Assembly: GCF_015751045.1 (NCBI RefSeq)
Contig: NZ_BNJW01000019.1
Coordinates: forward strand, 1-61,991
Reading direction: 5' to 3'
DNA: 61,991 nucleotides
DNA from: Enterococcus lactis
GTDB lineage: Bacteria; Bacillota; Bacilli; Lactobacillales; Enterococcaceae
In this document: piece by piece, positions 48,046 through 57,382 of the stretch
Layout of the letters: each line of letters begins with the position of its first letter
Position numbering within the stretch: position 1 is the first letter of the stretch
The notes under the pieces: generated by a model
What the model was told of the DNA's origin: nothing
The model's input: only the letters and a program-made list of their open reading frames with translations
The model's database searches: none
Program-made: the position numbers and the translations under genes

Positions 48046-48609
48046 ATGATTACAATGGATGATATCATTCGTGAAGGAAATCCGACCTTACGCGAAGTAG
48101 CAGAAGAAGTTTCTCTTCCATTAAGCGAAGAAGATATCTCTTTAGGAAAAGAGATGCTTGAGTTCTTAAAAAACAGCCAAGATCCAATCAAAGCTGAAGA
48201 ATTGCACTTACGAGGCGGTGTTGGCTTAGCTGCACCTCAATTAGATATTTCTAAAAGAATCATTGCTGTTCACGTACCAAGTGCAGACCCAGAGGTAGAT
48301 GAACCTTCTCTAAGTACTGTTATGTATAATCCTAAAATTTTGAGCCATTCTGTTCAAGATGCTTGTTTAGGGGAAGGTGAAGGCTGTTTATCTGTTGACC
48401 GAGAAGTACCAGGATATGTCGTTCGCCATGCCAAAATCACTGTGTCTTATTATGATATGAATGGTGAAAAACACAAGATTCGTTTGAAGAATTATGAATC
48501 GATCGTCGTTCAACATGAAATCGACCATATCAACGGTGTGATGTTCTATGACCACATCAACGATCAAAATCCATTTGCATTAAAAGAAGGCGTATTGGTG
48601 ATCGAGTAG
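48046..48609 (+). CDS. def: Peptide deformylase
   Basis: This 187-residue metalloenzyme removes formyl groups from new proteins. The three motifs are intact: GVGLAAPQ (about 59-66), EGCLSV (metal Cys, about 110), and QHEIDH (two metal His, about 154-159). The insertions in the N-terminal half are those of type 2 deformylases of Gram-positive bacteria. AAAGGGG precedes ATG 48046, with a TATAAT -10 at about 47992. Confidence 0.95.
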   Translation: MITMDDIIREGNPTLREVAEEVSLPLSEEDISLGKEMLEFLKNSQDPIKAEELHLRGGVGLAAPQLDISKRIIAVHVPSADPEVDEPSLSTVMYNPKILSHSVQDACLGEGEGCLSVDREVPGYVVRHAKITVSYYDMNGEKHKIRLKNYESIVVQHEIDHINGVMFYDHINDQNPFALKEGVLVIE

Positions 48610-48654
48610 AGACTTGGATTGATCCTTCGATTCTATGGCATAAGAAAGCTTTAT

Positions 48655-48694
48655 AAAAGGGAAGTGACAGAAAATCGTCACTTCCCTTTTTATG
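48655..48694. terminator. Bidirectional terminator between def and the unknown gene
   Basis: AAAAGGGAAGTGAC (48655-48668) pairs perfectly with GTCACTTCCCTTTT (48677-48690); T's follow on both strands. Confidence 0.88.
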
Positions 48695-48727
48695 TTTTGT
48701 CACTGACTGAAATCAAAATTACTAAAA

Positions 48728-50251
48728 TCAAAATTCAGCATACGGCTGTGTCTTGGATAGAGATAAATTTTTATTGGGGATTATATGTTTTTTATCTCCT
48801 AAAAGATAGCTTTTATGTTTCGTTGCGCCTTCTTGGAGTTGGTTTAACCTCTGTTTTCTTGAATTTAGTGTTGCTATGCCCGTTGTTTGGGTGCGATTGT
48901 CTAGAACCTGTCCTGAGTTACTGTCTTGCCGATTTTCCCATGACTTTATTAACTGTCCCACTCGCTTCTTCCCTTGATTTTTATCGGTCTCTTGCTTCAA
49001 TCCCTCTCTGTTTTCCCAAGAATCTACTTTTACCAACGGTTTTTCTGTTCGTGTATTCATACGCACGTTTTGTTTTGTTGGACTATTTGGTTGCCGATTG
49101 TTTGATTGATCATCCGCTTTATGTTGTACATTAGTTGCTGTTATGAAATCTGACAGCGGCTTTTGGTGATGGCGAGAAGCTAAATCAGTTAGTTGCGCTG
49201 ACTTGTTTGGATGTAACCCTTTCGGCTGAGTCAACTGTTCCACTGGTCTTAGGTCCATGCCAAAGTCTTTGACACATGTTTTCCATAATTCAGGGTTCCT
49301 ATCCATATACATCTTTTTATCATCTTTCTTGTCTATGCTTTCATCTCTTTCTTTCGAGAAAGGCTTTGTCTGTTCTGATGTAGCAAAATTGATGTTTTCC
49401 AGCGGAGTCTCACGTTCTGCCTTTGTATCAGAAGCCTCTTGTTGCCGAGTGATCACTGAATGTTTTTGCTCATTGGATAGGTCTTTTAGTTGTTGGGTGG
49501 GTTCCTTCTTAGCTACTTGAGTTGGAGCTAGTGTAAGACACGTTGTTTGACATTCCTCTTGCCACACCGTAGCAAGATCTTCGTCTCTTTCCCAAGGCAT
49601 CTTTTCAACGAACTCTTTTTGCTCGTTATATAAATAAATCTTCCCCTCTAATCCTTCATTGTTGTGATATACATATCGGAGTACTTGACTAGAGTAGCTT
49701 CCTTCCACTCCATTAGCAATGTTACATTCCATCTCGTACACACTTTCTTGCCAATCTTCTACTATCATTATTAATTCAGTAGCATCCACACCACCATCAG
49801 CTGCATCCATTGCATGTAAAAATTCTGGATCATAGTAAAGGTTCAACTCAATCACCGGACTTGCTTTCGCTACTTCCACGGCTATTTGTCCTCTCAAGTT
49901 GTACAAATAATCATCGAATTTTTTCTTTTCAGAATCAATTGATTCACTATCAAAAGTTATATTCAGATTTTTACAGATATTCTCTAATTTAAGTTCTTCA
50001 AACTTTCTGCTAACCTTTTGGAAATCCTCCCATAAAGCCCATTCTTTTGTTTCAGGGGAAAGATATGCCGTAAAGTTTTCAAAGAATTGCTGTTGAATGT
50101 TCTTATCAGAAATCTGTGGTGCATGCTTAAACACAGTATCTGTTATAGCAGTTAAATAATTAGTGTAATGTTTTTCTTTGTACTGATCAAATTCCAATCC
50201 TTTGTCAATATATAAACTGATTTTTTGTTCTTTCTGTTTATCAGTGTCCAT
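48728..50251 (-). CDS. Unrecognised 507-residue soluble protein with SWENR repeats
   Basis: I do not recognise this protein. It has no signal peptide or membrane segment. The first 240 residues look globular and acidic (FDDYLYNLRGQIAVEVAKA, IVEDWQESVYEMECNIANG). From about 240 the sequence becomes low-complexity and rich in Gln, Lys, Asp and Asn. Two similar stretches carry VDSWENREG and IKSWENRQD. Composition and style differ from the surrounding core genes, which suggests horizontal acquisition. AAAGGAG with 9-base spacing favours ATG 50251 over the frame's first ATG at 50260, which abuts the site. It is monocistronic between def and the NiaR operon. Confidence 0.72.
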   Translation of the reverse strand: MDTDKQKEQKISLYIDKGLEFDQYKEKHYTNYLTAITDTVFKHAPQISDKNIQQQFFENFTAYLSPETKEWALWEDFQKVSRKFEELKLENICKNLNITFDSESIDSEKKKFDDYLYNLRGQIAVEVAKASPVIELNLYYDPEFLHAMDAADGGVDATELIMIVEDWQESVYEMECNIANGVEGSYSSQVLRYVYHNNEGLEGKIYLYNEQKEFVEKMPWERDEDLATVWQEECQTTCLTLAPTQVAKKEPTQQLKDLSNEQKHSVITRQQEASDTKAERETPLENINFATSEQTKPFSKERDESIDKKDDKKMYMDRNPELWKTCVKDFGMDLRPVEQLTQPKGLHPNKSAQLTDLASRHHQKPLSDFITATNVQHKADDQSNNRQPNSPTKQNVRMNTRTEKPLVKVDSWENREGLKQETDKNQGKKRVGQLIKSWENRQDSNSGQVLDNRTQTTGIATLNSRKQRLNQLQEGATKHKSYLLGDKKHIIPNKNLSLSKTQPYAEF

Positions 50252-50333
50252 CTTGAACATCTCCTTTTTTCTGACTTGTTAAAAAGTATAGAACAGTTTA
50301 CTTAAACAAAAAGAACTGCTTTTTCTTGGAAAT

Positions 50334-50363
50334 AAAAAAACTGGCGTTTAAATTCCGCCAGTT
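50334..50363 (-). terminator. Terminator of the sirtuin-NiaR operon
   Basis: AACTGGCG (50339-50346) and CGCCAGTT (50356-50363) pair perfectly, followed on the minus strand by seven T's. Confidence 0.85.
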
Positions 50364-50391
50364 CTTCGGTGTTATTTTTTTATGGAGCTTG

Positions 50392-50913
50392 TCATCCTTC
50401 GTACAAGATACCTGCTTCAGCTAGTTTTTGCTTGATTGTTTTCAGCATATGCTTTTCTGGGTAGCGGATCGTATGCAGATGGATTCCTCCTGTGAGTTCG
50501 GATAATAAAGAAGCATTGCTTTTTTGATAACGTCTCATAAATGAATCGATGTCTTGTGGCGTTTTAATGTGCAACGTGCCTGTTAGTTCACCGTAAAGCG
50601 GATGTTCTACGATCACATCAATGATTTCACCGCCATTTTCAACGATGAGTCTCAACTCTTCTTCTGTTTGATCTTTTCCATGCTGGACCGCGATTTTACT
50701 GATATGTCCAGTATTGGTTTCTTCTGTTTCAAGGATATAACCTCTTGCTGTTGCCACGATACTTTTACCTGCCGCTCGTAGTAAAGCAATATCACCGACA
50801 ATAATCTGACGGCTGACTCCAAAAGTTTTCGCAAACTTGCTAGCACTCACTGGTTTTTCTGTATTTGCCAAGGTTTGCATGATTTGTTTTCGCCGTGCCT
50901 CTCCTTCGATCAC
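50392..50913 (-). CDS. niaR: Niacin-responsive transcriptional repressor NiaR (YrxA)
   Basis: This 173-residue protein has an N-terminal HTH_11 winged helix (about 6-60, VSASKFAKTFGVSRQIIVGDIALLRAAG) and a C-terminal 3H domain with conserved His in EHPLYGEL and GGIHLHTIR. Family members repress NAD-biosynthesis and niacin-transport genes when nicotinate is present. It follows the acetyltransferase-chorismate mutase gene by 2 bases and the sirtuin is first, so one operon joins an NAD regulator and an NAD-consuming enzyme. It may regulate its own operon. Confidence 0.9.
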   Translation of the reverse strand: MIEGEARRKQIMQTLANTEKPVSASKFAKTFGVSRQIIVGDIALLRAAGKSIVATARGYILETEETNTGHISKIAVQHGKDQTEEELRLIVENGGEIIDVIVEHPLYGELTGTLHIKTPQDIDSFMRRYQKSNASLLSELTGGIHLHTIRYPEKHMLKTIKQKLAEAGILYEG

Positions 50914-50915
50914 AC

Positions 50916-51758
50916 TTATTCCTCCTTCATTTTGTTTTGGTATTCGCGCGAGTGTTTCATCAAATCAACATATGTGTCTGTTATTGTTTCCATGTATCCC
51001 TTATTTTTCAGCAGTTTAGCCACTTTATCCAATACTTGCTGCTCTCTTTTTTCATCATAAACTGCTTGGTTTCCTTCTTTTTTTACTTGTCCTATTTTAG
51101 TTACTGTATCCATTCTTTTTTCTAATAAAGCAACTAATTCTCGATCGATCGTATCGATCTTTTGACGTAATGTTTCAAGAGACTCTTCTAACGGTTCTTC
51201 CTCTACTGTCTTGATGATACGAGCAGGATTTCCTGCAATCACTACATTGTCGGGGAAAGATTTGGTCACGACCGAACCTGCGCCGACCACTACATTGTTT
51301 CCTAGCGTGACACCCGGCGTGACGATCACGCCTCCGCCTAACCAAACATTATCACCGATTTTTATGGGTTTTGCGTACTCCAAACCACTGTTACGTTTCA
51401 CTGGATGTAATGGATGTGTTGCCGTATACAGCTGGACATTGGGAGCTAACATGCAGTTATCACCGATTTCGATTGTGCTGACATCTAAAAATGTACAGTT
51501 GAAATTTGCATAAAAATTCTCACCGACAAATATATTATATCCGTAATCAAAATTGATAACTGGCTCCATATAGATTTTTTTCCCTGTACGACCAAATGTC
51601 TCTTTCAACAATTGGGATCGCAGTTCCGCTGATTCGGCTTGGTTGATGATTTGGCTTTGACTTCTTGCAAACATACGGTCGGCAACCAGCTCAGGATCAT
51701 TGGCAAAATAAAGCTCGCCTGCAATCATTTTTTCTTTTTCTGTTTTGAATTCAGTCAT
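50916..51758 (-). CDS. Fusion of maltose-type O-acetyltransferase and chorismate mutase
   Basis: This 280-residue protein joins two domains. Residues 1-187 form a left-handed beta-helix sugar O-acetyltransferase (Maa/LacA type): [19 protein letters not shown] start, hexapeptide repeats, THPLHP with the catalytic His (about 114), and the end GNPARII. Residues about 190-275 are an AroQ-type chorismate mutase ([22 protein letters not shown], then [14 protein letters not shown], and [11 protein letters not shown] at the end). The gene overlaps the sirtuin by 8 bases and niaR follows after 2. Linking aromatic biosynthesis and acetylation in one chain is unusual; both active-site regions look intact. 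Confidence 0.83.
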   Translation of the reverse strand: MTEFKTEKEKMIAGELYFANDPELVADRMFARSQSQIINQAESAELRSQLLKETFGRTGKKIYMEPVINFDYGYNIFVGENFYANFNCTFLDVSTIEIGDNCMLAPNVQLYTATHPLHPVKRNSGLEYAKPIKIGDNVWLGGGVIVTPGVTLGNNVVVGAGSVVTKSFPDNVVIAGNPARIIKTVEEEPLEESLETLRQKIDTIDRELVALLEKRMDTVTKIGQVKKEGNQAVYDEKREQQVLDKVAKLLKNKGYMETITDTYVDLMKHSREYQNKMKEE

Positions 51759-52476
51759 AGTCTACTCCTAATTCTTGTATTTTTTTGAAAACAACCGCTC
51801 CGTCTTCCTGAATAAACGTATAAGGTTCCGCTAAATAAACAGGCGTTTGATTGATTACTAAAATTTTGGCTGACGGTTGGCGAAATTGTACCAGATCACA
51901 AAATGGATGAACTTGAAAACTCGTTCCAACAATGACGACCAGCTCTGCTTGGCTGACGGCGTAAGCCGCCTGCTCAATGACTTCATCTTGGAATCCTTCA
52001 CCATATAACACGATGTTCGGGCGTATTTGTCCGCCGCATGCTTGATGTTTATCGCTGTGAAGATATTCTTTCCAGTCTACTGTTTGCTTACATTTTCGAC
52101 AATGACATTGATACAAACTTCCATGAAAATTGACGAGTTGCGGGCTTTTAGCTTTCGCGTGCAACCCGTCGATATTTTGCGAAACGACCCAGACATTTTT
52201 TTCTTTCGCTAAACGTGCCATTTCTAAATGAATAATATTTGGTTTTGCTTCAGGATGATAAATCTTTTTGACAAATTGATAGAATTTATCCGGTTCATTT
52301 ACCATTGCTTGATGACTCAGCAAGTATTCCGGCTGTTCCATTCCGTGGTAGATTCCTGTCAGTGATCGATAATCTGGCACTCCAGAAGGTGTGGATACCC
52401 CAGCACCGGTCAAAAACGTGATTTTCTGATGAGTCAATATCTCTTTTGCTGCTTCGTCTACTGTTCCTTGTTTCAT
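51751..52476 (-). CDS. NAD-dependent protein deacylase, sirtuin (CobB/Sir2)
   Basis: This 241-residue sirtuin removes acyl groups from lysines using NAD. NAD and catalytic motifs are present: [16 protein letters not shown] (about 20-35), QNIDGLH with the catalytic His region, and [13 protein letters not shown]. The zinc module reads CRKC ... HQAC: the third Cys of the usual four is replaced by His. ATG 52476 has GAGGTGAC upstream. It is first in the operon with an acetyltransferase and an NAD regulator. Confidence 0.9.
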   Translation of the reverse strand: MKQGTVDEAAKEILTHQKITFLTGAGVSTPSGVPDYRSLTGIYHGMEQPEYLLSHQAMVNEPDKFYQFVKKIYHPEAKPNIIHLEMARLAKEKNVWVVSQNIDGLHAKAKSPQLVNFHGSLYQCHCRKCKQTVDWKEYLHSDKHQACGGQIRPNIVLYGEGFQDEVIEQAAYAVSQAELVVIVGTSFQVHPFCDLVQFRQPSAKILVINQTPVYLAEPYTFIQEDGAVVFKKIQELGVDYD

Positions 52477-52512
52477 GTTTTGTCACCTCACTTTCCATTA
52501 TAGCCCATACTC

Positions 52513-52529
52513 CAACAAATTTATTGTTG
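52513..52529 (-). promoter_or_regulatory. Palindrome near the sirtuin-NiaR operon promoter
   Basis: A perfect CAACAA-5-TTGTTG inverted repeat lies just upstream of a TATAAT -10 (minus strand, about 52497-52502). It overlaps the probable -35 region and could be an operator, possibly for NiaR. Promoter -35 match is weak. Regulator assignment is inference from position only. Confidence 0.4.
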
Positions 52530-52593
52530 AAAAGTGTGAAAAATAGGAATAAAAAAGTGTGAGGTACATTTGAACAATTTATCACAATCCTCA

Positions 52594-52622
52594 CTGACAA
52601 AAGAATGAAAACGTGTTACAAT
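52594..52622 (+). promoter_or_regulatory. Promoter of the small membrane protein gene
   Basis: CTGACA (52594-52599), 17 bases, TACAAT (52617-52622), ending 29 bases before the ATG. Confidence 0.65.
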
Positions 52623-52651
52623 ACTGCTGTATAAAAGTGAGGTGAATCGAT

Positions 52652-52948
52652 ATGTTACCATTCTTTATTTACTGGGGCGTTATTCTGGCTTGCATCGCCT
52701 GGTTAGCGTTAAGTGTTTATTTCTCTGTTTTTTACCTTGTACGCAAAGAAAATGGAAATCTTTGGGCTTTTGCTTTATTCAACGTGATTGCCGCCATTGT
52801 TTTAGCCATTACATTAGCCGTTTATCGAACATGGGGCTGGGGAATCACTCAATACTCAAGTTTGATTTATCTAATATTAGCCATTTACGGTGTCGTTGTT
52901 CTTTTGCAAGCGATCCTAGGACGCGAGCCAAAGAAAGCGGCTGCTTAA
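52652..52948 (+). CDS. Small three-segment membrane protein, unknown
   Basis: This 98-residue protein has three hydrophobic segments (about 5-28, 38-60, 68-86) and a basic tail ending REPKKAAA. No family recognised. Start ATG 52652 has GTGAGGTG upstream. It is a single-gene unit with its own promoter and terminator, divergent from the sirtuin operon. Confidence 0.75.
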   Translation: MLPFFIYWGVILACIAWLALSVYFSVFYLVRKENGNLWAFALFNVIAAIVLAITLAVYRTWGWGITQYSSLIYLILAIYGVVVLLQAILGREPKKAAA

Positions 52949-52960
52949 ATAATCGAGGTG

Positions 52961-53001
52961 GAACTGGATGCAGAAAATTTTCTGTTTCAGTTCTTTTTTT
53001 A
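52961..53001 (+). terminator. Terminator after the small membrane protein gene
   Basis: GAACTG (52961-52966) pairs with CAGTTC (52988-52993) around the self-complementary CAGAAAATTTTCTG, then T7. Confidence 0.85.
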
Positions 53002-53137
53002 TTGTGTTACATACATTTTTGTGTATAATTATACTATTGTTTGTAATGGATAGATGATTCACATTGTGATTGTTTTTTCGGTAAAAGTAAAGTTTTCTAT
53101 ATTTATCAGTATTTTTTCAAAAAACAGCAGTTATAGA

Positions 53138-53166
53138 TTGACAAAGCCTCTCGAGTATCGTAAACT
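53138..53166 (+). promoter_or_regulatory. Promoter of the lysine-riboswitch transcript
   Basis: Consensus TTGACA (53138-53143), 17-base spacer, TAAACT (53161-53166). It is about 40 bases upstream of the aptamer. Confidence 0.8.
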
Positions 53167-53199
53167 TTTTTTGTATAAATAACTGAATACGAGATGCCT

Positions 53200-53448
53200 C
53201 AATCAATGAGGTAGAGGTCGCGAGAATCATTAACCCTGTGGAGTGAAGCAAACATGGAGAAGCAGGAATAGGGAGGATCGCCGAAATGTACACTTTTTTG
53301 CTTGAAGTGTATGTTGGGACGCAAGTTAAGAGCTTGCGGACTGTCTTAGCAGTGATGCTAAGTTGCGCTATGTTTTGTGAGAGGTTTATCACCTTATGGA
53401 ATTTTAGCGGCCTTTTTATATCTATAAATCGGTCGCTTTTTATTTTTT
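53200..53448 (+). ncRNA. Lysine riboswitch (L box) with a terminator expression platform
   Basis: The aptamer (about 53200-53380) shows the conserved lysine-riboswitch segments in order: GAGGTAGAGGTCGCGA, then GGAGTGAAGC, AGGATCGCCGAAA, then GGGACGCAAG...CTTGCGGACTGTC, and a closing GCGCTATG. It is followed by a rho-independent hairpin AGCGGCC...GGTCGCT (53406-53437) and a T-run ending about 53448, 68 bases before the transporter gene. The usual behaviour of this family is to terminate when lysine is bound; that logic here is inferred. Confidence 0.88.
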
Positions 53449-53515
53449 CAGATAAAGCTTTACCGCATTTCATCTAGACCGCTCGTGTATCATATAATCA
53501 GAAAGGGAGAAAAAA

Positions 53516-55108
53516 ATGAAAAAAAATATGGTTTCAGTTGCCGTACTATTTGCTTTTGTCTTCTCACTATTCAGTGTGGGGTCTCTGGCAAATGCAGATG
53601 AAAAAACACCGAGCGATGAGTTTCGCGTAGGTATGGAGGCTGGGTATGCACCCTTCAACTGGTCTCAACAAACAGATGAGAATAACGCCTTGCCAATCCA
53701 AGGCCAAAATAGTTACGCCGGCGGTTATGATGTTCAAATCGCTAAAAAAGTAGCAGATGGTTTAGGGAAAAAATTAGTCATCGTCCAAACAAAATGGGAT
53801 GGTCTGGCTCCTGCTCTTCAATCAGGCAAGATCGATGCGATCATCGCCGGAATGAGCCCTACTGCTGAACGACGAAAAGAAATTGATTTTACCGATCCTT
53901 ATTATGAATCCCAATTAGTAGTAGTAGTCCAGAAAGATGGCAAATACGCAAAGGCAAAAAGTTTAGCAGATCTTTCTGGAGCAAAGATCACTGCTCAGTT
54001 AAATACCTTCCATTATACTGTGATCGATCAGATACCGGATGTGCAGAAACAACAAGCAATGGATAATTTCTCAGCCATGAGAACAGCGTTAGCTTCTGGA
54101 ATGATCGATGGTTATGTCAGCGAACGTCCGGAAGGTGTAACGGCAACTAGTGTGAACAAAGACTTGGAGATGCTCGAATTCAGCGGTGCAGATGGCTTCC
54201 AGACAAACCCGGAAGATGTTCAGATTTCTGTTGGTATGCGTAAAGGCGACCCGGATATCCAAAAAGTAAACCAGATTCTTTCTGGCATCTCTAACGATGA
54301 ACGAACAAAAATCATGGACCAAGCAGTCAAAGATCAGCCTGCTGCAACTGATAGTGAAGAAAAAACCGGCATCATTTCTGACTTCACTACGATTTGGAAA
54401 CAATACGGCAATATGTTCTTACGAGGTGCTGGACTTACCTTGTTCATCGCATTGATCGGGACAGTTGTCGGTACCACACTTGGATTACTGATTGGTGTCT
54501 TCCGTTCGGTACCTGAATCAGGAAATGCACTGACTCGCTTCTTCCAAAAAATCGGAAATGCACTTCTTTCTATCTATGTCGAAATATTCCGCGGAACACC
54601 GATGATGGTACAAGCAATGGTCATCTTCTACGGTCTGGCACTCGCTTTTGGTATTTCGTTGAATCGAACGATTGCCGCTTTGTTTATCGTCTCTCTCAAT
54701 ACTGGAGCTTACATGACAGAGATCGTCCGTGGGGGGATTTTTGCAGTAGATGAAGGACAGTTCGAAGCTGCGCAAGCCATTGGTATGACCCATGGCCAAA
54801 CGATGAGAAAAGTTGTTATTCCACAAGTTTTACGGAATATCTTGCCGGCAACGGGGAATGAATTTGTTATCAATATCAAAGATACAGCCGTTTTAAGTGT
54901 AATCGGCGTAGCTGATTTGTTCTTCCAAGGGAACTCTGCTTCCGGTGCGAATTTCCAATTCTTCCAAACATTTACGATCGTCGGGATCATCTACTTAGTC
55001 ATGACCTTTACGATCACCAGAATCCTGCGTGCGGTAGAAAAGAAAATCGATGGCCCTTCTGCTTACACAAAGCTTGAAGAAATCGACAATTCAAATTTGC
55101 AGGAATAA
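53516..55108 (+). CDS. Amino-acid ABC transporter: fused substrate-binding protein and permease
   Basis: This 530-residue protein combines a Sec signal peptide (about 1-27, ending LANA), a family-3 binding domain (about 35-270, GMEAGYAPFNW and DGLAPALQSGKIDAIIAGMSPTAERR) and a HisM-like permease (about 300-515, EAAQAIGMTHGQTMRKVVIPQ EAA loop), as in GlnP-type transporters. The lysine riboswitch in its leader strongly suggests lysine, perhaps with other basic amino acids, as substrate. The ATPase gene follows after 12 bases. AAAGGGAG precedes the ATG. Confidence 0.88.
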   Translation: MKKNMVSVAVLFAFVFSLFSVGSLANADEKTPSDEFRVGMEAGYAPFNWSQQTDENNALPIQGQNSYAGGYDVQIAKKVADGLGKKLVIVQTKWDGLAPALQSGKIDAIIAGMSPTAERRKEIDFTDPYYESQLVVVVQKDGKYAKAKSLADLSGAKITAQLNTFHYTVIDQIPDVQKQQAMDNFSAMRTALASGMIDGYVSERPEGVTATSVNKDLEMLEFSGADGFQTNPEDVQISVGMRKGDPDIQKVNQILSGISNDERTKIMDQAVKDQPAATDSEEKTGIISDFTTIWKQYGNMFLRGAGLTLFIALIGTVVGTTLGLLIGVFRSVPESGNALTRFFQKIGNALLSIYVEIFRGTPMMVQAMVIFYGLALAFGISLNRTIAALFIVSLNTGAYMTEIVRGGIFAVDEGQFEAAQAIGMTHGQTMRKVVIPQVLRNILPATGNEFVINIKDTAVLSVIGVADLFFQGNSASGANFQFFQTFTIVGIIYLVMTFTITRILRAVEKKIDGPSAYTKLEEIDNSNLQE

Positions 55109-55120
55109 GGAGGAAGAATC

Positions 55121-55861
55121 ATGAGTGAAAAAATTATTGAAATCAACCATCTAAGAAAAAGCTTCGGTGAAAATGAAGTATTGAAAGATATCAGCGTGAC
55201 AGTCAACAAAGGCGAAGTTGTGACGATCATCGGTTCTTCTGGTTCTGGTAAATCTACTTTCTTGCGCTGTATCAATTTACTAGAAAAACCAACAGGCGGC
55301 GAGATCATTTATAATGGAGAAAATGTATTAGCTCCTAAATATAATTTACCTAAATATCGAACGAATCTAGGTATGGTTTTCCAATCCTTCAATCTCTTCA
55401 ATAATATGAACGTCTTGGAAAACTGTATGTCTGGACAAACAACTGTCCTGAAACGAGATAAAGAAACTGCCAAAAAAGTAGCAATCGAAAATCTGGAAAA
55501 AGTTGGTATGGATCGTTATGTCGAAGCTAAACCAGCACAATTGTCTGGCGGGCAGAAGCAGCGTGTCGCAATTGCTCGAGCATTATCGATGAATCCAGAT
55601 GTATTGTTATTCGATGAACCTACTTCGGCGTTAGACCCTGAAATGGTTGGTGAAGTGCTTAATACGATCAAAGACTTAGCACATACTGGCTTGACGATGC
55701 TTATCGTGACGCATGAGATGGAATTTGCAAAAGATGTATCTGACCGTGTCATTTTTATGGATAAAGGTGTGATTGCAGAAGAAGGTACACCAGAAGATAT
55801 CTTTGTCCATCCGAAAGAAGAACGTACAAAAGAGTTCCTTTCACGTATTTTAAATGCTTAG
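55121..55861 (+). CDS. Amino-acid ABC transporter ATP-binding protein, GlnQ type
   Basis: This 246-residue ATPase drives the preceding transporter. Walker [11 protein letters not shown] (about 36-45), [15 protein letters not shown] (about 143-157) and [15 protein letters not shown] (about 166-180) are intact. GGAGG precedes ATG 55121. With the fused gene it makes a complete two-gene importer under the lysine riboswitch. Confidence 0.93.
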   Translation: MSEKIIEINHLRKSFGENEVLKDISVTVNKGEVVTIIGSSGSGKSTFLRCINLLEKPTGGEIIYNGENVLAPKYNLPKYRTNLGMVFQSFNLFNNMNVLENCMSGQTTVLKRDKETAKKVAIENLEKVGMDRYVEAKPAQLSGGQKQRVAIARALSMNPDVLLFDEPTSALDPEMVGEVLNTIKDLAHTGLTMLIVTHEMEFAKDVSDRVIFMDKGVIAEEGTPEDIFVHPKEERTKEFLSRILNA

Positions 55862-55884
55862 GATCAATCGCTGATTGGGACAGA

Positions 55885-55917
55885 GAGCTGCGGTGTTTAC
55901 CGCAGTTCTTTTTTTGC
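55885..55917 (+). terminator. Terminator of the lysine-regulated ABC operon
   Basis: GAGCTGCGGT and ACCGCAGTTC pair around TTT/GTTT, then T7. Confidence 0.88.
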
Positions 55918-55934
55918 GCCTACTCATAAAAGGT

Positions 55935-55980
55935 AAATTTCTGAAAATTTTGGAATCTTAGTTGTGTTTTTCAGAAAACT
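55935..55980 (+). promoter_or_regulatory. Two CodY-box-like sites upstream of cycA
   Basis: The 15-base CodY consensus is AATTTTCWGAAAATT. AAATTTCTGAAAATT at 55935-55949 has one mismatch. GTTTTTCAGAAAACT at 55966-55980 matches 12 of 15. They lie 80-50 bases before cycA. Control by CodY (branched-chain amino acids and GTP) is inferred. Confidence 0.65.
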
Positions 55981-56028
55981 CTCTTAATATGGAAGTAATT
56001 AAACTTTTTTAGTTAGGATGATTTAAAA

Positions 56029-57378
56029 ATGAATGAAGAGCAAGAACTGCAGCGTGGACTGAAAAATAGACATGTCCAACTGATTTCTATTGGCGGAGCG
56101 ATTGGAACGGGGCTGTTTTTAGGTTCCGGAAAGTCTATCCAGCTAGCTGGCCCTTCGATATTGCTCGCCTATCTCATCACTGGATGCATCTGTTTTTTCA
56201 TTATGCGTGCGTTAGGCGAACTTCTGTTATCAAACACTAATAACCATTCTTTTCTGGATTTTGTTGCAGAATATCTTGGTAAAAAAGCGGCTTTCATTAC
56301 TGGTTGGACGTATTGGTTCTGCTGGGTATCGATTGCAATGGCAGATTTAACAGCCATCGGGATGTATGTTCGCTACTGGGCACCTGGTGTTCCTCAGTGG
56401 CTTCCCGAACTGATTGCATTAGGTCTTCTTCTTTGCTTGAATATGGTGGCTGTCTCGTTGTTTGGTGAGTTAGAGTTTTGGTTTGCCTTGATCAAGGTTG
56501 TAGCGATCATTGCCTTTATCCTCGTAGGTGCTTATATGATCCTTACCCACTATACGACAGATATTGGCACAGCCAGCATCACGAATCTATGGTCTCATGG
56601 CGGATTCTTTCCGACTGGTGCCAAAGGATTCATCTTGGCTTTTCAAATGGTGACCTTTGCTTTTGCTGGGATCGAATTAGTTGGATTAGTCGCTGGGGAA
56701 ACAGAAAATCCTGAAAAAGTATTGCCGGAAGCTATCAATAATATTCCTATCAGGATCATCTTATTTTACTTAGGTTCTCTTTTTGTCATTATGGCCATCT
56801 ATCCATGGAATAGCTTGAATCCAGATAATAGTCCATTTGTAGAGGTATTTTCGGAAATTGGGATCACGATTGCTGCATCCTTGATCAATCTAGTCGTATT
56901 AAGTGCAGCAGCTTCTGCCTGCAACAGCGCCATATACAGTACAGGACGTATGCTTCGTTCTTTAGCACAAGAAGGCAGTGCTCCTAAAAAATTCAAGAAG
57001 TTAACAACACATCATGTTCCAGGAAATGCTTTGACATTTTCTACGATCGTTATTTTCATTTCGGTTATCTTGAATTACGTGATGCCTAGTGAAGTATTCA
57101 CACTCGTAAGCAGTATTGCCACTACTTGTTTCTTGTTTATTTGGAGTATGCTTGTCTACACGCATATGAAATATCGTAAAAGTATCATCGGCAAAAAAGC
57201 ACATTCATTTAAAATGCCGCTGTATCCATTGAGTAATTATTTGGTCTTTCTTTATATGGCCTTTGTGTGTGTCGTCTTGTTCCTAGGAAAAGATACGAGA
57301 ATCGCTTTATTACTGACACCTGTGTGGTTCTTGCTTCTATTACTGATCTATCATATGAAATATGAACGTAAGAAGTAA
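56029..57378 (+). CDS. cycA: Amino-acid permease, D-serine/D-alanine/glycine (CycA) type
   Basis: This 449-residue APC transporter has 12 membrane segments. The start LQRGLKNRHVQLISIGGAIGTGLFLGSG is the AAT-family hallmark. WFALIKVVAIIAFILVG and ACNSAIYSTGRMLRSLA follow. Overall similarity is best with CycA-like glycine/D-amino-acid permeases, but the exact substrate is uncertain. It has CodY-type boxes upstream and is followed by three sense-oriented repeat modules and a terminator. Confidence 0.83.
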   Translation: MNEEQELQRGLKNRHVQLISIGGAIGTGLFLGSGKSIQLAGPSILLAYLITGCICFFIMRALGELLLSNTNNHSFLDFVAEYLGKKAAFITGWTYWFCWVSIAMADLTAIGMYVRYWAPGVPQWLPELIALGLLLCLNMVAVSLFGELEFWFALIKVVAIIAFILVGAYMILTHYTTDIGTASITNLWSHGGFFPTGAKGFILAFQMVTFAFAGIELVGLVAGETENPEKVLPEAINNIPIRIILFYLGSLFVIMAIYPWNSLNPDNSPFVEVFSEIGITIAASLINLVVLSAAASACNSAIYSTGRMLRSLAQEGSAPKKFKKLTTHHVPGNALTFSTIVIFISVILNYVMPSEVFTLVSSIATTCFLFIWSMLVYTHMKYRKSIIGKKAHSFKMPLYPLSNYLVFLYMAFVCVVLFLGKDTRIALLLTPVWFLLLLLIYHMKYERKK

Positions 57379-57382
57379 GAAA

